Origin: Desulfovibrio inopinatus DSM 10711
GTDB taxonomy: Bacteria > Desulfobacterota > Desulfovibrionia > Desulfovibrionales > Desulfovibrionaceae
Assembly: GCF_000429305.1 (NCBI RefSeq)
Contig: NZ_AUBP01000021.1
Location: 1 to 64,000, forward strand
Direction of reading: 5' to 3'
DNA length: 64,000 bases
This document shows positions 8,718-17,647 of the stretch, piece by piece. The notes under the pieces are model-generated. The model made no database searches, was not told where the DNA came from, and worked only from the letters and a program-made list of their open reading frames with translations. The stretch's first letter is position 1, and every line of letters starts with the position of its first letter. Position numbers and translations under genes: made by a program.

Positions 8718-10991
8718 TCAATTGTTCAGGTGCTTGAGCAATTCTTGTGCTGCGTGATGATTCGGATTTCGGCGGAGAATGGTTTCTGCCAGAATCTTGG
8801 CTTTTTCCGGTTGGTTTGTGTTGAGGTAGAGTCCGACCAGGGCTCCGAATATTTCCTGTGACTGCGGGGCGAGAGAAAGGGCGTTTTGAAATGCCTGTTC
8901 TGCTTGTTCCGGCTCATTGAGCATCAAAAGAACCTGGCCTTGATTATAGTAGGCGCGGGCATAGTGCATTCCTGCTCCAGCTTTGCCAAGGTAGAATGCT
9001 GCATCTTGATAGTGCTGCATTTCGGCCAACAATAACCCGAGTGAGTACGAGACTTCATACATTTCGGGATGCTGTTGCAACACCTCGCGCAAAAGTTTTT
9101 CAGCTTCCTGATTTCTTCCCTGCCGGTTATAGAGCATGGCGAGGTTGACTTTGGCCGGATAGAACATGGAATCGATTTCGATAGCCTTTAAATACTCTCT
9201 GCTTGCACTGGCATCATCTTTTTGGTTCACAGCCAGATTGCCCAAGTTGTAACGTTGCGGCGCTAAATCGGCGTTGTAGAGCATGGCTTCACGATATTCG
9301 GACAGCCCTTTCTTGAAGGCGTCACGATCGTCTTTGCGGAGTCGATCTTCCGGAAGCATGGAAAGCATGATTGCCGCTTCCATACGCACGGCTTTGACAG
9401 GGTCGTAGAGTTTCGGGGCGATGCGTTGCAATCGCGTTTCGGCATCGAAATATTCCAGGCTCCGGATGGCGGTACAACGGATAAGCGCATCAGGATCATC
9501 CAAGGCCTTCGCCAGACATGTTCGACTCGCTTCGTCTGGGTAAATGCGTAACAGGTTCAAAGCTGTCGCACGGACAATAGCAGGGAGGAGAGAATCGTCC
9601 GCTATATGGATAAGTTCTGTATTTGCCCCAGGGGTACGGGCTCGTCCCGCGGCAATGACGGAACCATAGTGTGGCTTTCGCGTTTCTCCATACCACTTGG
9701 TATAGTTTTCGATATTCCAGGACAACGGTTTGTCTGCATGACATCCTTTTGCCGAGCACGCATTCGGCGTTCCGAGTTCTGCACTCACGTCCGGGCGTGG
9801 AATGCGCAAGCTATGATCGGGGCGATAATCAATTCCCATGTAATAGCGTCCGGGCATATGGCATTTGACGCAAAGATAGCCTTCGCTCGGTTTTCCGTTG
9901 AAGGTCGTTTTATGGAAATGATGCAGTTTGGTGTCGTACACATCAGCTCGATGGCACTGAGTACACAGCGCATTTTTTTCCTTATGGAGCTTCAAACTAT
10001 GAATATCGTGGCAATCACTGCATCGTACACCGCGCTGATACATTTTGCTTTGGACAAAGGAGCCGTACACATAGACTTCATCCAGAATTTGTCCGTCCGG
10101 GTAATAAAGGCCTTCATTGAGCAGTTCGGGCACCATAAGATCAAGCAGCTTCTCATTGGTATGTGTGTTGTCGCCAAGCTGAAATCGACGGGAGTGACAT
10201 GGGGCACACAGCGTGATCAATTCGTCGGATGTCATATTGCGGGTGTTGACGACCAATCCGAAGTTGTTTGCTTGACGTCGTGCCAAGGGCGGTTTGGCAG
10301 CCCATTCGAGGTGATGTGATCCAGGTCCGTGACAGGCTTCACAACCGACATCAATTTCGGACCATGTGGTATGATATTCGTCAGTTTGGGCGTTATAGCC
10401 TTTGGTGACGTTGGTTGAGTGACACTCTGCACACATGACATTCCACGTTTGGCCTTTATTGGTCCAGTGCAGCCAATCGCTCGGGTTCAACACCGTATAG
10501 GGCGGTAAGCGATACCACTGTTTCTTGTCGACATTCCACGCAATATTGAGGCATTGGAGGCGACCTCCAGGAAACGGCACGAGGTATTGCTGAAGGGGAT
10601 AGACGCCGAAAGTGTACGTGATTTCAAATTCTCCGAGCTTCCCATCCGGTCCTTCGGTTTCGACGAAAAATTTGTCATCCTTTCGGTAGAATCGCGACGT
10701 AACGTGGTTGTACGGATCGGTAAAACGCACTTCATTGAAATCTCCGAGCATGGTGCTGTCGTTGGCGACGGCCATAGCCTTATGGTGATCGGAGTCTTTC
10801 CACTTGGAATAGGCTGTTTCGTGACAGTCCTTACATTTTTCGCTGCCCACGAATTGTGCCTGCTGTTGCGCGGGCAACGGTTTCATCGGGCCGGATTGGA
10901 GCATGTACATGAAAGGGGACAGGAGAATGGTGATGGCTGCAATGAGGGCTATGTATTCCCAGCGTGCGGTATCGGTGGAGAGCTGTGACAT
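8718..10991 (-). CDS. Octahaem cytochrome c with HEAT-like and TPR domains
   Basis: This 757-residue protein has an N-terminal membrane anchor (about residues 12-32). Haem motifs follow: CKDCH, CAECH, CEACH, CAPCH, CSDCH, CTQCH and CVKCH (seven CxxCH) and one CSAKGCH (CX4CH), eight in all, within roughly residues 50-440. The haem part resembles the cytochrome c554 / multihaem fold. After it come HEAT-like helical repeats (about 480-580) and at least four TPR units to the C-terminus. It is the last gene of an operon with the Rieske protein (3 bases apart) and cytochrome b. It therefore likely accepts electrons from that quinol-oxidising pair, with the TPR tail docking partners in the periplasm. 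The role is inferred from context; partner and direction of electron flow are unknown. Confidence 0.85.
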   Translation of the reverse strand: MSQLSTDTARWEYIALIAAITILLSPFMYMLQSGPMKPLPAQQQAQFVGSEKCKDCHETAYSKWKDSDHHKAMAVANDSTMLGDFNEVRFTDPYNHVTSRFYRKDDKFFVETEGPDGKLGEFEITYTFGVYPLQQYLVPFPGGRLQCLNIAWNVDKKQWYRLPPYTVLNPSDWLHWTNKGQTWNVMCAECHSTNVTKGYNAQTDEYHTTWSEIDVGCEACHGPGSHHLEWAAKPPLARRQANNFGLVVNTRNMTSDELITLCAPCHSRRFQLGDNTHTNEKLLDLMVPELLNEGLYYPDGQILDEVYVYGSFVQSKMYQRGVRCSDCHDIHSLKLHKEKNALCTQCHRADVYDTKLHHFHKTTFNGKPSEGYLCVKCHMPGRYYMGIDYRPDHSLRIPRPDVSAELGTPNACSAKGCHADKPLSWNIENYTKWYGETRKPHYGSVIAAGRARTPGANTELIHIADDSLLPAIVRATALNLLRIYPDEASRTCLAKALDDPDALIRCTAIRSLEYFDAETRLQRIAPKLYDPVKAVRMEAAIMLSMLPEDRLRKDDRDAFKKGLSEYREAMLYNADLAPQRYNLGNLAVNQKDDASASREYLKAIEIDSMFYPAKVNLAMLYNRQGRNQEAEKLLREVLQQHPEMYEVSYSLGLLLAEMQHYQDAAFYLGKAGAGMHYARAYYNQGQVLLMLNEPEQAEQAFQNALSLAPQSQEIFGALVGLYLNTNQPEKAKILAETILRRNPNHHAAQELLKHLNN

Positions 10992-10994
10992 GCG

Positions 10995-11561
10995 TTACGA
11001 CCGTTTCCCGTCCATTGGGTGATCCAAACGGGCGGCTTGTTCCGATTCGAAGCGTTCCCGGCGAAGTGCAGTAGAGATATCGACTTTGATGATGCCGTCT
11101 TCGATTCGTACAGGGTAATAGTCTAAAGGTCTTGGTGCCGGAGAGGTGATGAGTTCACCGGCAGGATTAAATGTCGAGCCGTGACACGGGCAGGCGAATT
11201 GTTGTTTTTCTTCATCCCAATGGATTGAGCATCCAAGATGGGTACATGTTTGCGACAGAGCCATAAAGCTGCCATCCGATAGGCAGGAAAGATAAAACGC
11301 ACCTTGAGGTATCGCGGTAACGGTCGCCGGCTTATAATGATCGACAGCACCTACAGTGATAATGCGTTGTGTTTTGTCGTGTTGGTTTCGTTCTTTTCGA
11401 AAATCGAGAAACGATACGGCGAGCCAACAGAATTCCGCTACAGCGGCGAGCCCCAAAATGGCCCATAATCGGTTGAGAAAACGTCGGCGACTGGGCTGAG
11501 CGATAGTTTCGTTGGCAACGTGGGGGGGTGCATGTTGCTCTACCATTTTTTCCTTTGTCAT
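10995..11561 (-). CDS. Rieske iron-sulfur protein of a cytochrome bc-type complex
   Basis: This 188-residue protein has an N-terminal hydrophobic anchor (about residues 29-51) and a Rieske [2Fe-2S] domain. Its ligand motifs are CTHLGC (near residue 107) and CPCHGS (near residue 124), i.e. the C-x-H and C-x-x-H ligands with the two disulfide cysteines. A PAPRPLDYY loop follows, as in bc1/b6f Rieske proteins. It transfers electrons from quinol oxidised by cytochrome b to a c-type cytochrome. The cytochrome b stop lies six bases upstream. A second in-frame ATG at 11546 has a better-spaced AAAGGA site and may be the true start. Overall length is normal. Confidence 0.92.
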   Translation of the reverse strand: MTKEKMVEQHAPPHVANETIAQPSRRRFLNRLWAILGLAAVAEFCWLAVSFLDFRKERNQHDKTQRIITVGAVDHYKPATVTAIPQGAFYLSCLSDGSFMALSQTCTHLGCSIHWDEEKQQFACPCHGSTFNPAGELITSPAPRPLDYYPVRIEDGIIKVDISTALRRERFESEQAARLDHPMDGKRS

Positions 11562-11567
11562 GGCCGA

Positions 11568-12851
11568 TTATATCCCTCCCTGCCAGGGCCAAACCAAGCG
11601 CATTTCCGGGCCGCGAAACCAGACACCGATAATCGTGCACACACTGATTGCTGCAAAAGCGAGAAGAAACCCTGCCATGACCACTTCGGCCCGGGTATAC
11701 CGGTATGTCCGTACAAGAAGCCAGTAACCGAGTATCAGCAATCCAAAGAGGAGTGCAGAAGGGAGAAGACCGCGCGTGACCCACGTGTTTGCTGTAGTGG
11801 AGTGAGACACGAGCAGCATATCGTCGAAAAGTATTGCTCCTATTGTGATGACGATGCCAAACACACTTATGCAAAGCGCCAGTTTGCGCCCACGAGGTGA
11901 ACCGAACCATTGTCCGGACGGCAAGACACTTTCATGCCAAAAGGGGATGAGAAAGAGCGCAAGGCTCGCAAAAGCTGGCCAAATGAAAATGGTAAACATC
12001 GGGTGAAGGTGCAAAAGTAACTCTTGCAATCCTTGAAAATACCATGGTGCTTTGGCTGGATTCGGACTCATACCAGGATTGGCTTGTTCTTGGAGTGGGG
12101 CATTCCAGAATATCGCAAGCACAAGGATACACGCAACCAAAGTCAGACCGACAGCGGCTTCGCGCATGATCAAATGCGGCATGGTGAATATTCGGGGTGA
12201 AGGTTCTTGCGTGGAAGAGTGCACAAGGCCGCCAGCGCGACGGATGAGCCAGAAATGCCAAAACATAACTATCAACAATAGGCCGGGAATAACGGTGACG
12301 TGGAGCACAAAAAAATTGGATAACGTTGCTGGGCCGATGTCAATTCCTCCCCGAAACAGCTCTCGTAACCAATCGCCACAGAGTGGAATATAACCAAGCA
12401 TACTCGTACATATCGTGACCGCCCAATACGAAAGCTGATCCCAAGGCAGGAGATAGCCGGTGAAATTGGCTGCCAGCACAAGTGCGAGTAAGATGAGTCC
12501 AAGTATCCAATTCAACCGTCGTCCCAAACCGAATGCTCCGGTGAATACAACACGTACAAAATGTAAAACCGCAACGAAAACGAGGATATTGGCACTTAAA
12601 TAGTGAATATTACGTACCCACCGTCCAAAGGGAATGTGTTGTATGGCAAGGAGAATAGAAGCATACGCGTATTCTGTTGTCGGTTGGTACGACAAGAGGA
12701 GCAACATACCGGAAAGTATGAGAAGGCCAATCAAAACGACAGCCATGCCTCCCAACCCCCAACTCAGTGTGAAGCGGAGCGTTTGAGACCGTACACTCGG
12801 TGGATGAAGGTGGAATATCAGATCATGAAGAGAGAGTCGTGAAGACCGCAT
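11568..12851 (-). CDS. Cytochrome b/b6-type subunit of a quinol-oxidising complex
   Basis: This protein of about 427 residues has eight or more membrane segments. Helix pairs carry the haem ligands: HYLSAN and LHFVR in one helix with 13 residues between histidines, and FFVLHV and FWHFW in another with 14 residues between, the b6-type spacing. The QLSYWAVTI region and a later APWYFQGLQELL stretch correspond to the quinol-site region, PWYF taking the place of the PEWY motif. It is a single-chain fusion of the b6-like and subunit-IV-like parts with an extra C-terminal membrane region. The ATG at 12851 follows AAGGG; the longer frame to 12914 seems less likely. It is first in an operon with the Rieske and octahaem genes. 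Confidence 0.9.
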   Translation of the reverse strand: MRSSRLSLHDLIFHLHPPSVRSQTLRFTLSWGLGGMAVVLIGLLILSGMLLLLSYQPTTEYAYASILLAIQHIPFGRWVRNIHYLSANILVFVAVLHFVRVVFTGAFGLGRRLNWILGLILLALVLAANFTGYLLPWDQLSYWAVTICTSMLGYIPLCGDWLRELFRGGIDIGPATLSNFFVLHVTVIPGLLLIVMFWHFWLIRRAGGLVHSSTQEPSPRIFTMPHLIMREAAVGLTLVACILVLAIFWNAPLQEQANPGMSPNPAKAPWYFQGLQELLLHLHPMFTIFIWPAFASLALFLIPFWHESVLPSGQWFGSPRGRKLALCISVFGIVITIGAILFDDMLLVSHSTTANTWVTRGLLPSALLFGLLILGYWLLVRTYRYTRAEVVMAGFLLAFAAISVCTIIGVWFRGPEMRLVWPWQGGI

Positions 12852-12991
12852 GCAAGGGCCCTTATAAGAATCGGATAGAGGATTGTTGTGTATGGTTTGC
12901 GGTCTGATCGTCATTTTACTTCATGTATTGACGATCGATTCCTTTGTCACGTCTCGTCTGTTTGGTGCACGAAAAATGGCATCGTGAAAAA

Positions 12992-13030
12992 TGTGCAGTG
13001 AACGAAGCCACGCGATTCATTCACTGCACA
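12992..13030 (-). terminator. Rho-independent terminator after the HAD gene
   Basis: TGTGCAGTGAA at 12992-13002 pairs exactly with 13020-13030. On the minus strand the stem is followed by TTTTTC. It lies 52 bases downstream of the stop of the HAD gene and separates it from the cytochrome b operon. Confidence 0.75.
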
Positions 13031-13081
13031 GTGGCAACAACGTTCGTTGTGCAGAGTATTGTACAACAGTGACTCCGTGGA

Positions 13082-14071
13082 TTACTTGGTCTCGGGAGGG
13101 TAGACGGTTTTCCAATCCTCTTTCATATTCACCACGGTCCAGCCGTTTACTTTGGCGGCTTCGAGCGCCTTTTCCGCCCCATGATTATAGGCGTATTCCC
13201 GGTCGGCATCGGTATGGTGGACCAGCAGTGCGAAACGGGCTCCATTCCCGGCGGTTGTCCATTGAAGCATTTGCAGATCGCCATCTGAGTTGCCGAAGGC
13301 GGCAATGGGGCGACGGCCGATATGGGAGTTGATGCCAACCGGCTTGCCTGCTTTGTCGTCAACGAAGTTGACTTTCGGTAATCGCATTAAAACCGGGCCA
13401 TTGGCGCGCATTTCAAATTTGGTCTCGATGCTACTGCCAACCACCTGCTCTGGAGGAATACCATAGACGGGTTCCGTCCAAGGCCGCATGAATTCAATGC
13501 CACCACCCGAAACAATATATGTCTTGAAGCCATTGTTTCGCAAATAGCCGAGCAATTCAAGCATGGGCTGGTAGACCATTTCGGTGTAAAGACGGTTCGT
13601 CTTGGGATGCTTGGCTGTTTTGATCCAATTGGCCACAATCGTTTTGAATTCTTCGGTTGTCATCCCTGTTTGGGTCGCCATGACAATCTCAAGAATTGCC
13701 TTGTCACCACCTTCAAATGCTTTCTTGAGATCCCCTTTAAGTACAGAAGCAAAGGGTTCTTGCGTTTTCCATTCCAGATGCTGCGGAGCCAGTTCCTTGA
13801 TCCGGTCAAGAGCGAAGAATAATTGAACATACAAGGGTTTCTCGGACCAGAGCGTTCCGTCATTGTCGAAGGTAGCAATGCGCTCTTCAACAGGGACAAC
13901 GTCAGGAGACGTTGCGTCTGTCACCTTGGACACAAAGTCAATTATCGCCGTTTTTGTTTTGCCATCGTTCCAAGAGGGAAGAGGGTCACTCTTTTGTGCG
14001 ATAGCTACTTGATGAACAAAGATTATACAACCGATGAAGCAAATTGTCAGAAAAATCTGTTTCAATCTCAT
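13082..14071 (-). CDS. Periplasmic HAD-superfamily phosphohydrolase-like protein
   Basis: This 329-residue protein has a signal peptide (residues 1-25, ending VAIAQ). HAD motif I is FDNDGTLW near residue 68 (nucleophile Asp in DNDGT), motif II is the Ser in YIVSGGG, and motif IV is FGNSDGDLQM with its acidic pair; a Lys (in F-V-D-D-K) precedes motif IV. These enzymes usually hydrolyse phosphate esters with Mg2+. Export is unusual for HAD phosphatases but is known for this subgroup. The ATG follows AGAGGA at 8 bases. It lies downstream of the arylsulfatase in the same orientation with a hairpin between them. The pairing suggests release of sulfate and phosphate from organic esters, but the substrate is not known. 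Confidence 0.82.
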   Translation of the reverse strand: MRLKQIFLTICFIGCIIFVHQVAIAQKSDPLPSWNDGKTKTAIIDFVSKVTDATSPDVVPVEERIATFDNDGTLWSEKPLYVQLFFALDRIKELAPQHLEWKTQEPFASVLKGDLKKAFEGGDKAILEIVMATQTGMTTEEFKTIVANWIKTAKHPKTNRLYTEMVYQPMLELLGYLRNNGFKTYIVSGGGIEFMRPWTEPVYGIPPEQVVGSSIETKFEMRANGPVLMRLPKVNFVDDKAGKPVGINSHIGRRPIAAFGNSDGDLQMLQWTTAGNGARFALLVHHTDADREYAYNHGAEKALEAAKVNGWTVVNMKEDWKTVYPPETK

Positions 14072-14200
14072 GAGATATATCCTCTTGAAAAGATAATGCT
14101 ATACCCTAGATCTCTATCGTATTGAAGGTGATACTACGATGGAGTTGTGTGGTCTTTTTTTCGCATGTTGTCTTTGAAAGAGTATAGAGCATGTAATAGA

Positions 14201-14244
14201 AACACGTGCCTTCAAGGCATGATGTCGTCTCGAAGGCACGTGTT
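14201..14244 (-). terminator. Hairpin terminator after the arylsulfatase gene
   Basis: A 13-bp perfect inverted repeat (14201-14213 and 14232-14244) with an 18-base loop lies 45 bases beyond the sulfatase stop. On the minus strand it runs on into TTCTATT. It may only partly block read-through into the HAD gene. Confidence 0.6.
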
Positions 14245-14288
14245 ATTCTGTCACTCGTCTGTTTTACAGCGAAACAAGCTTTTTGTTT

Positions 14289-15923
14289 CTAATTGCCGGT
14301 TGGTAATGAGAGGCTGATCCCTTCTTTATCGAGCGCCTCGCGAACATACTTATACCGCTGGTACTTCGTGAGAGTCAGTGGGCCTTGATAGGTTTCGCTT
14401 TGCAGTTTTCGGGGTGGATATTTCACATAGGTTTTCATCAATTCATTGATCGCCTGGTTGAAGGTCACCATGGTCCAGGTGCGTTCCGTGAAATTGTTCA
14501 TGAAGATGTCATACCGTTCTTGGGGATCTTGCCAGAGATCAAAGATTTGAGGCACCGTGGCAACGTACTTGTTCGCACCTTTCCAACCAAGGTTCGTATC
14601 AACGGCGAGCCCACCCGTTGCCTGCCCGTCGTCCCCACGCAAGTTAAAGACCGCTTTGTAGTTTCCAACTCGTGCTGCGCCAGGAGTCAATTCATCTTCG
14701 GTGAAGTAGAACCAATTATTACGTTCACATTTTCCGGTGCCAAGAAGCACGGGAGACATATCATAGCTGTCGAAAGTGATGGGTTTTCCTTCACGGTCTT
14801 TTTCGGGAAGCTTCACTCCGGCGACACTCGCAAAGGTGGCCATCAAATCAAGTCCGCCAAGAATATCGGAATTTCTGGAGTGGTCTTTAATCTTGCCAGG
14901 CCACCAGGCAATGGCGGGGACACGGTTGCCGCCTTCGCGTACCGTCCCCTTCGTTCCGCGGAATGGCGTGTAGCCAGCATCCGGGTATACATCCTGCCAG
15001 GCTCCATTGTCGGTCGTATAAAATACCAGCGTGTTTTTATCGAGACCGAGTTCGCGCAGCTTGTCCATGATATTGCCAATGCGGGTGTCGAGCTCGACAA
15101 TCGAATCAGCATATTTGGTTTTAGACAGTGATTTGTGCTCGAATTCAGGAGCGGGCAGGTTGGGTTGGTGCACTTTCATGAAGTTGACGTTTATGAAGAA
15201 GGGCTTTTCGGATTTGGCGGCTTCGTCCAGGAATTCCATAGTGGCCTTCTCGACGTACTTATCCAGGAAGGGAATACCGACCACGCCCTTTTCGGGGGTA
15301 TCGACATATTCGCCGTTGACTTTGAAATCTTCTTTGGGTTTTTCCCCTGCTTTACCGGACAACGCGCCCTTGGTCACTTTCTGGAACATCTCGCGCAACT
15401 TGGGATCCATATCGGGGAACCATTTGGGGTCGGCGTAGGTGTATGCGTTGAGGTGGTACAGAAAGGTATACTTCATGGTGTCGTAACCTTGGGCGTTGGG
15501 CAGTGCGTAGTCGGATTCGCCCAGATGCCATTTGCCGGTAAAATAGGTTTCGTATCCGGCGTCTTTGAGAACCGACGCCAGGGTCCATTCAGCAGCTGGC
15601 AAGCCACCGCCTTGTCCTTGGAACGCCACGGTTGTCATGCCGCTTCGGTTGGGAATACGGCCGGTTTGCATGGCGGCACGACCGGGTGTGCAGCTTGGTT
15701 GTGCGTAAAATGAAAACATGGTCATGCCTTCATCGGCCATGCGGTCTATATTGGGCGTGGGCATACCACGGCCTTCTCCACCTCCGTATACTCCAAGGTC
15801 ACCATAGCCGGTATCATCGGATACAATAAGAAGAATATTCGGTTTTTTTGCCGCCAGGGCAACTCCAGAAAAGCACAGTACGACCGTTGTCACGGCAACA
15901 ATGAAATGGTGTATTGTTTTCAT
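14289..15923 (-). CDS. Periplasmic arylsulfatase
   Basis: This protein of about 544 residues has a signal peptide (MKTIHHFIV..., cleavage after VALA). The sulfatase core follows: ILLIVSDDTGYGD near residue 30 with the metal-binding Asp pair, then SCTPGRAAMQTGR near residue 79. There the C-T-P-G-R motif supplies the cysteine converted to formylglycine. GKWHLG and a later TTDNGA motif provide further active-site residues. It hydrolyses sulfate esters. Activation needs a formylglycine-generating enzyme or AtsB-type radical SAM protein, and none is encoded nearby. The start at 15923 has GAGGAT upstream; the longer frame would add an unlikely leader. Neighbours are the exported HAD protein and an outer-membrane channel. 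Confidence 0.92.
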   Translation of the reverse strand: MKTIHHFIVAVTTVVLCFSGVALAAKKPNILLIVSDDTGYGDLGVYGGGEGRGMPTPNIDRMADEGMTMFSFYAQPSCTPGRAAMQTGRIPNRSGMTTVAFQGQGGGLPAAEWTLASVLKDAGYETYFTGKWHLGESDYALPNAQGYDTMKYTFLYHLNAYTYADPKWFPDMDPKLREMFQKVTKGALSGKAGEKPKEDFKVNGEYVDTPEKGVVGIPFLDKYVEKATMEFLDEAAKSEKPFFINVNFMKVHQPNLPAPEFEHKSLSKTKYADSIVELDTRIGNIMDKLRELGLDKNTLVFYTTDNGAWQDVYPDAGYTPFRGTKGTVREGGNRVPAIAWWPGKIKDHSRNSDILGGLDLMATFASVAGVKLPEKDREGKPITFDSYDMSPVLLGTGKCERNNWFYFTEDELTPGAARVGNYKAVFNLRGDDGQATGGLAVDTNLGWKGANKYVATVPQIFDLWQDPQERYDIFMNNFTERTWTMVTFNQAINELMKTYVKYPPRKLQSETYQGPLTLTKYQRYKYVREALDKEGISLSLPTGN

Positions 15924-16160
15924 GCCTTGATCCTCTTTTTCTTTGGCTTTGTCTGTATCGAAACCGATGAAAATCCTGTCCCAGTCCGGTGTGAAAAGAA
16001 TTGAATTCCTCCTTGTTGTAGATAGCATGATATTCCAATTGACGAGAAGGATAGACGTCAACTCTCGTTGTGCTTCTCGTCCTTAAAGAAGGCGTCCCTT
16101 GCGAACCAAACGACAGATCACGAAAATGTATTATGTTCCCATCGTGCAACGGTTTGTCTG

Positions 16161-17153
16161 TCAAAACGTGATTGCAAGGGAAGCGTACACGGTATCTGTC
16201 AAAAAGCTGTGATTGGCACCGAGATCATGAATCCATTTGCCGATGAGCACGAGATCGTTGTCTCCAATCGGAATGCTATACGTGGCAATGGGACCGATAC
16301 CGGAACCGGAGCACTCAAAACCACCTATGGTGGCACCGGAACCCGTGTCCGGCGTCGTTTGCGTGAGAAGATATCCAGTTGCACCAAGGGCGAATCGTTT
16401 GGTGAAATGGTAGGCTGCTGTCCAATCGACATGAAGAAGGTTGCCAGAAAGATAGTGTGTGGCTGGATTTTCCGTATTGATCATGTAGCCGGTGTTGATT
16501 GAGAATTCGAATTGACTTTTGCTCAACCACGTTAAGGCGATATTTCCATCGAAAGAAAAGTAATTTTTGCCGAGACTGGTCAGTTTGCTTTTGTTGTAAT
16601 AGCCGGTGGGGAAAAAGATAATCGGCATAACAGCGATATGGACTTCGTCAAAGCTCCAACCAGCGATGATTGGCATGAGGAATATATCGGACAGTCCTCC
16701 TCTATTGCCGCTGTTGCTGTAATTGACCTGCTCCGGCAGAGGGATTCCGGCCGAGTTGGAACGGGAGTACGTCGTTGCAGACGCGTCCCCGGACAAATGG
16801 AGATTAGCAATAATCGGGACGCCGACCCCAAATCCCAGAACACCGTGTATTGCCGGGACATCGAATATATAACTCATTTTGGTGAGGTTGATAACGGTGG
16901 ACATGTCGAGTCCAACATTGAGGTGTCCGCCTTTGAGGACTCCATCAATGTGGCCGGCTTGGTAGAGCGTATCATTGCGGATGGAAAATCCTTTCATAGG
17001 AAAGCCCATGAGGAAATCACCGTACGCACCTTGGATGTAATGACTACTCCCTCCTTCGACGGCCATTGCGGGGTGTGCGGAAGTGAGGAAAGTGAGTAAA
17101 GTTGAGATAAATAACCAAAACAGATTGTATTTTAAAAAATGAGGTCTATTCAT
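16161..17153 (-). CDS. Outer-membrane beta-barrel transporter (phenol-degradation MetA-like family)
   Basis: This protein of about 330 residues has a signal peptide ending HPAMA. Alternating beta-strand-like segments rich in Gly, Tyr and Phe follow, closing with a final strand that ends in phenylalanine (SLAITF), the outer-membrane insertion signature. The pattern fits the 'MetA pathway of phenol degradation' transporter family, which forms channels for hydrophobic or aromatic compounds. The start at 17153 was chosen for the signal peptide and an AAGG site. It precedes the arylsulfatase by 237 bases in the same orientation, so it may import aryl sulfates or their products, which is inference from context. 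Confidence 0.75.
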   Translation of the reverse strand: MNRPHFLKYNLFWLFISTLLTFLTSAHPAMAVEGGSSHYIQGAYGDFLMGFPMKGFSIRNDTLYQAGHIDGVLKGGHLNVGLDMSTVINLTKMSYIFDVPAIHGVLGFGVGVPIIANLHLSGDASATTYSRSNSAGIPLPEQVNYSNSGNRGGLSDIFLMPIIAGWSFDEVHIAVMPIIFFPTGYYNKSKLTSLGKNYFSFDGNIALTWLSKSQFEFSINTGYMINTENPATHYLSGNLLHVDWTAAYHFTKRFALGATGYLLTQTTPDTGSGATIGGFECSGSGIGPIATYSIPIGDNDLVLIGKWIHDLGANHSFLTDTVYASLAITF

Positions 17154-17647
17154 TTGCCTTGTCTTCTTTGCGATATGTTGTCGGCCTATAGAATACACCA
17201 TTATAATTTTATGCAGTATACACCTTTGGCGCATATATTGTTGTAATAATTATAGATACAAAGTTGAATGATTCTTATCATTCCATGTACTTGTGTTGTC
17301 TGTGTTCGGTATGTCTAGTATTCATACTGTAAGAATATGAAATACAATCAAAACAAACTATAATATGGCATGCGAAAAATTGATATAAAATTTTATTATT
17401 ATTTTGTCTGATTTATATCAGAGACAATAAGCTGAGGTGTAGATGGGGAATAGAATTATTTTATATAATGATATAAGTATATTGAAAGATATGTGGAAAG
17501 TCTTGGAGAATCTTCTTATTCCATTTTTCAATATATGGATGGGAATGAGGGAGAGATAGTAATGGTATCGTATATGAAACAGTACTGAACCTTACGACGG
17601 AAACGTCGTAGAATGGGATGGTATTGAGCTGTATGAAATATTAGTAA
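17154..17647. other. AT-rich intergenic region
   Basis: These 494 bases are clearly richer in A and T than the flanking genes and contain no open frame with a ribosome site that I trust. A 7-bp hairpin with a GAAA loop (17593-17610) lies just past the stop of the glycosyltransferase gene but lacks a T-run. The part near 17154-17300 should hold the promoter of the outer-membrane protein gene. I see no recognised element. Confidence 0.6.

Noticed and set aside
17593-17611. Short hairpin with GAAA loop after the glycosyltransferase gene
   Set aside because: Only 7 bp with no T-run; too weak to call a terminator.
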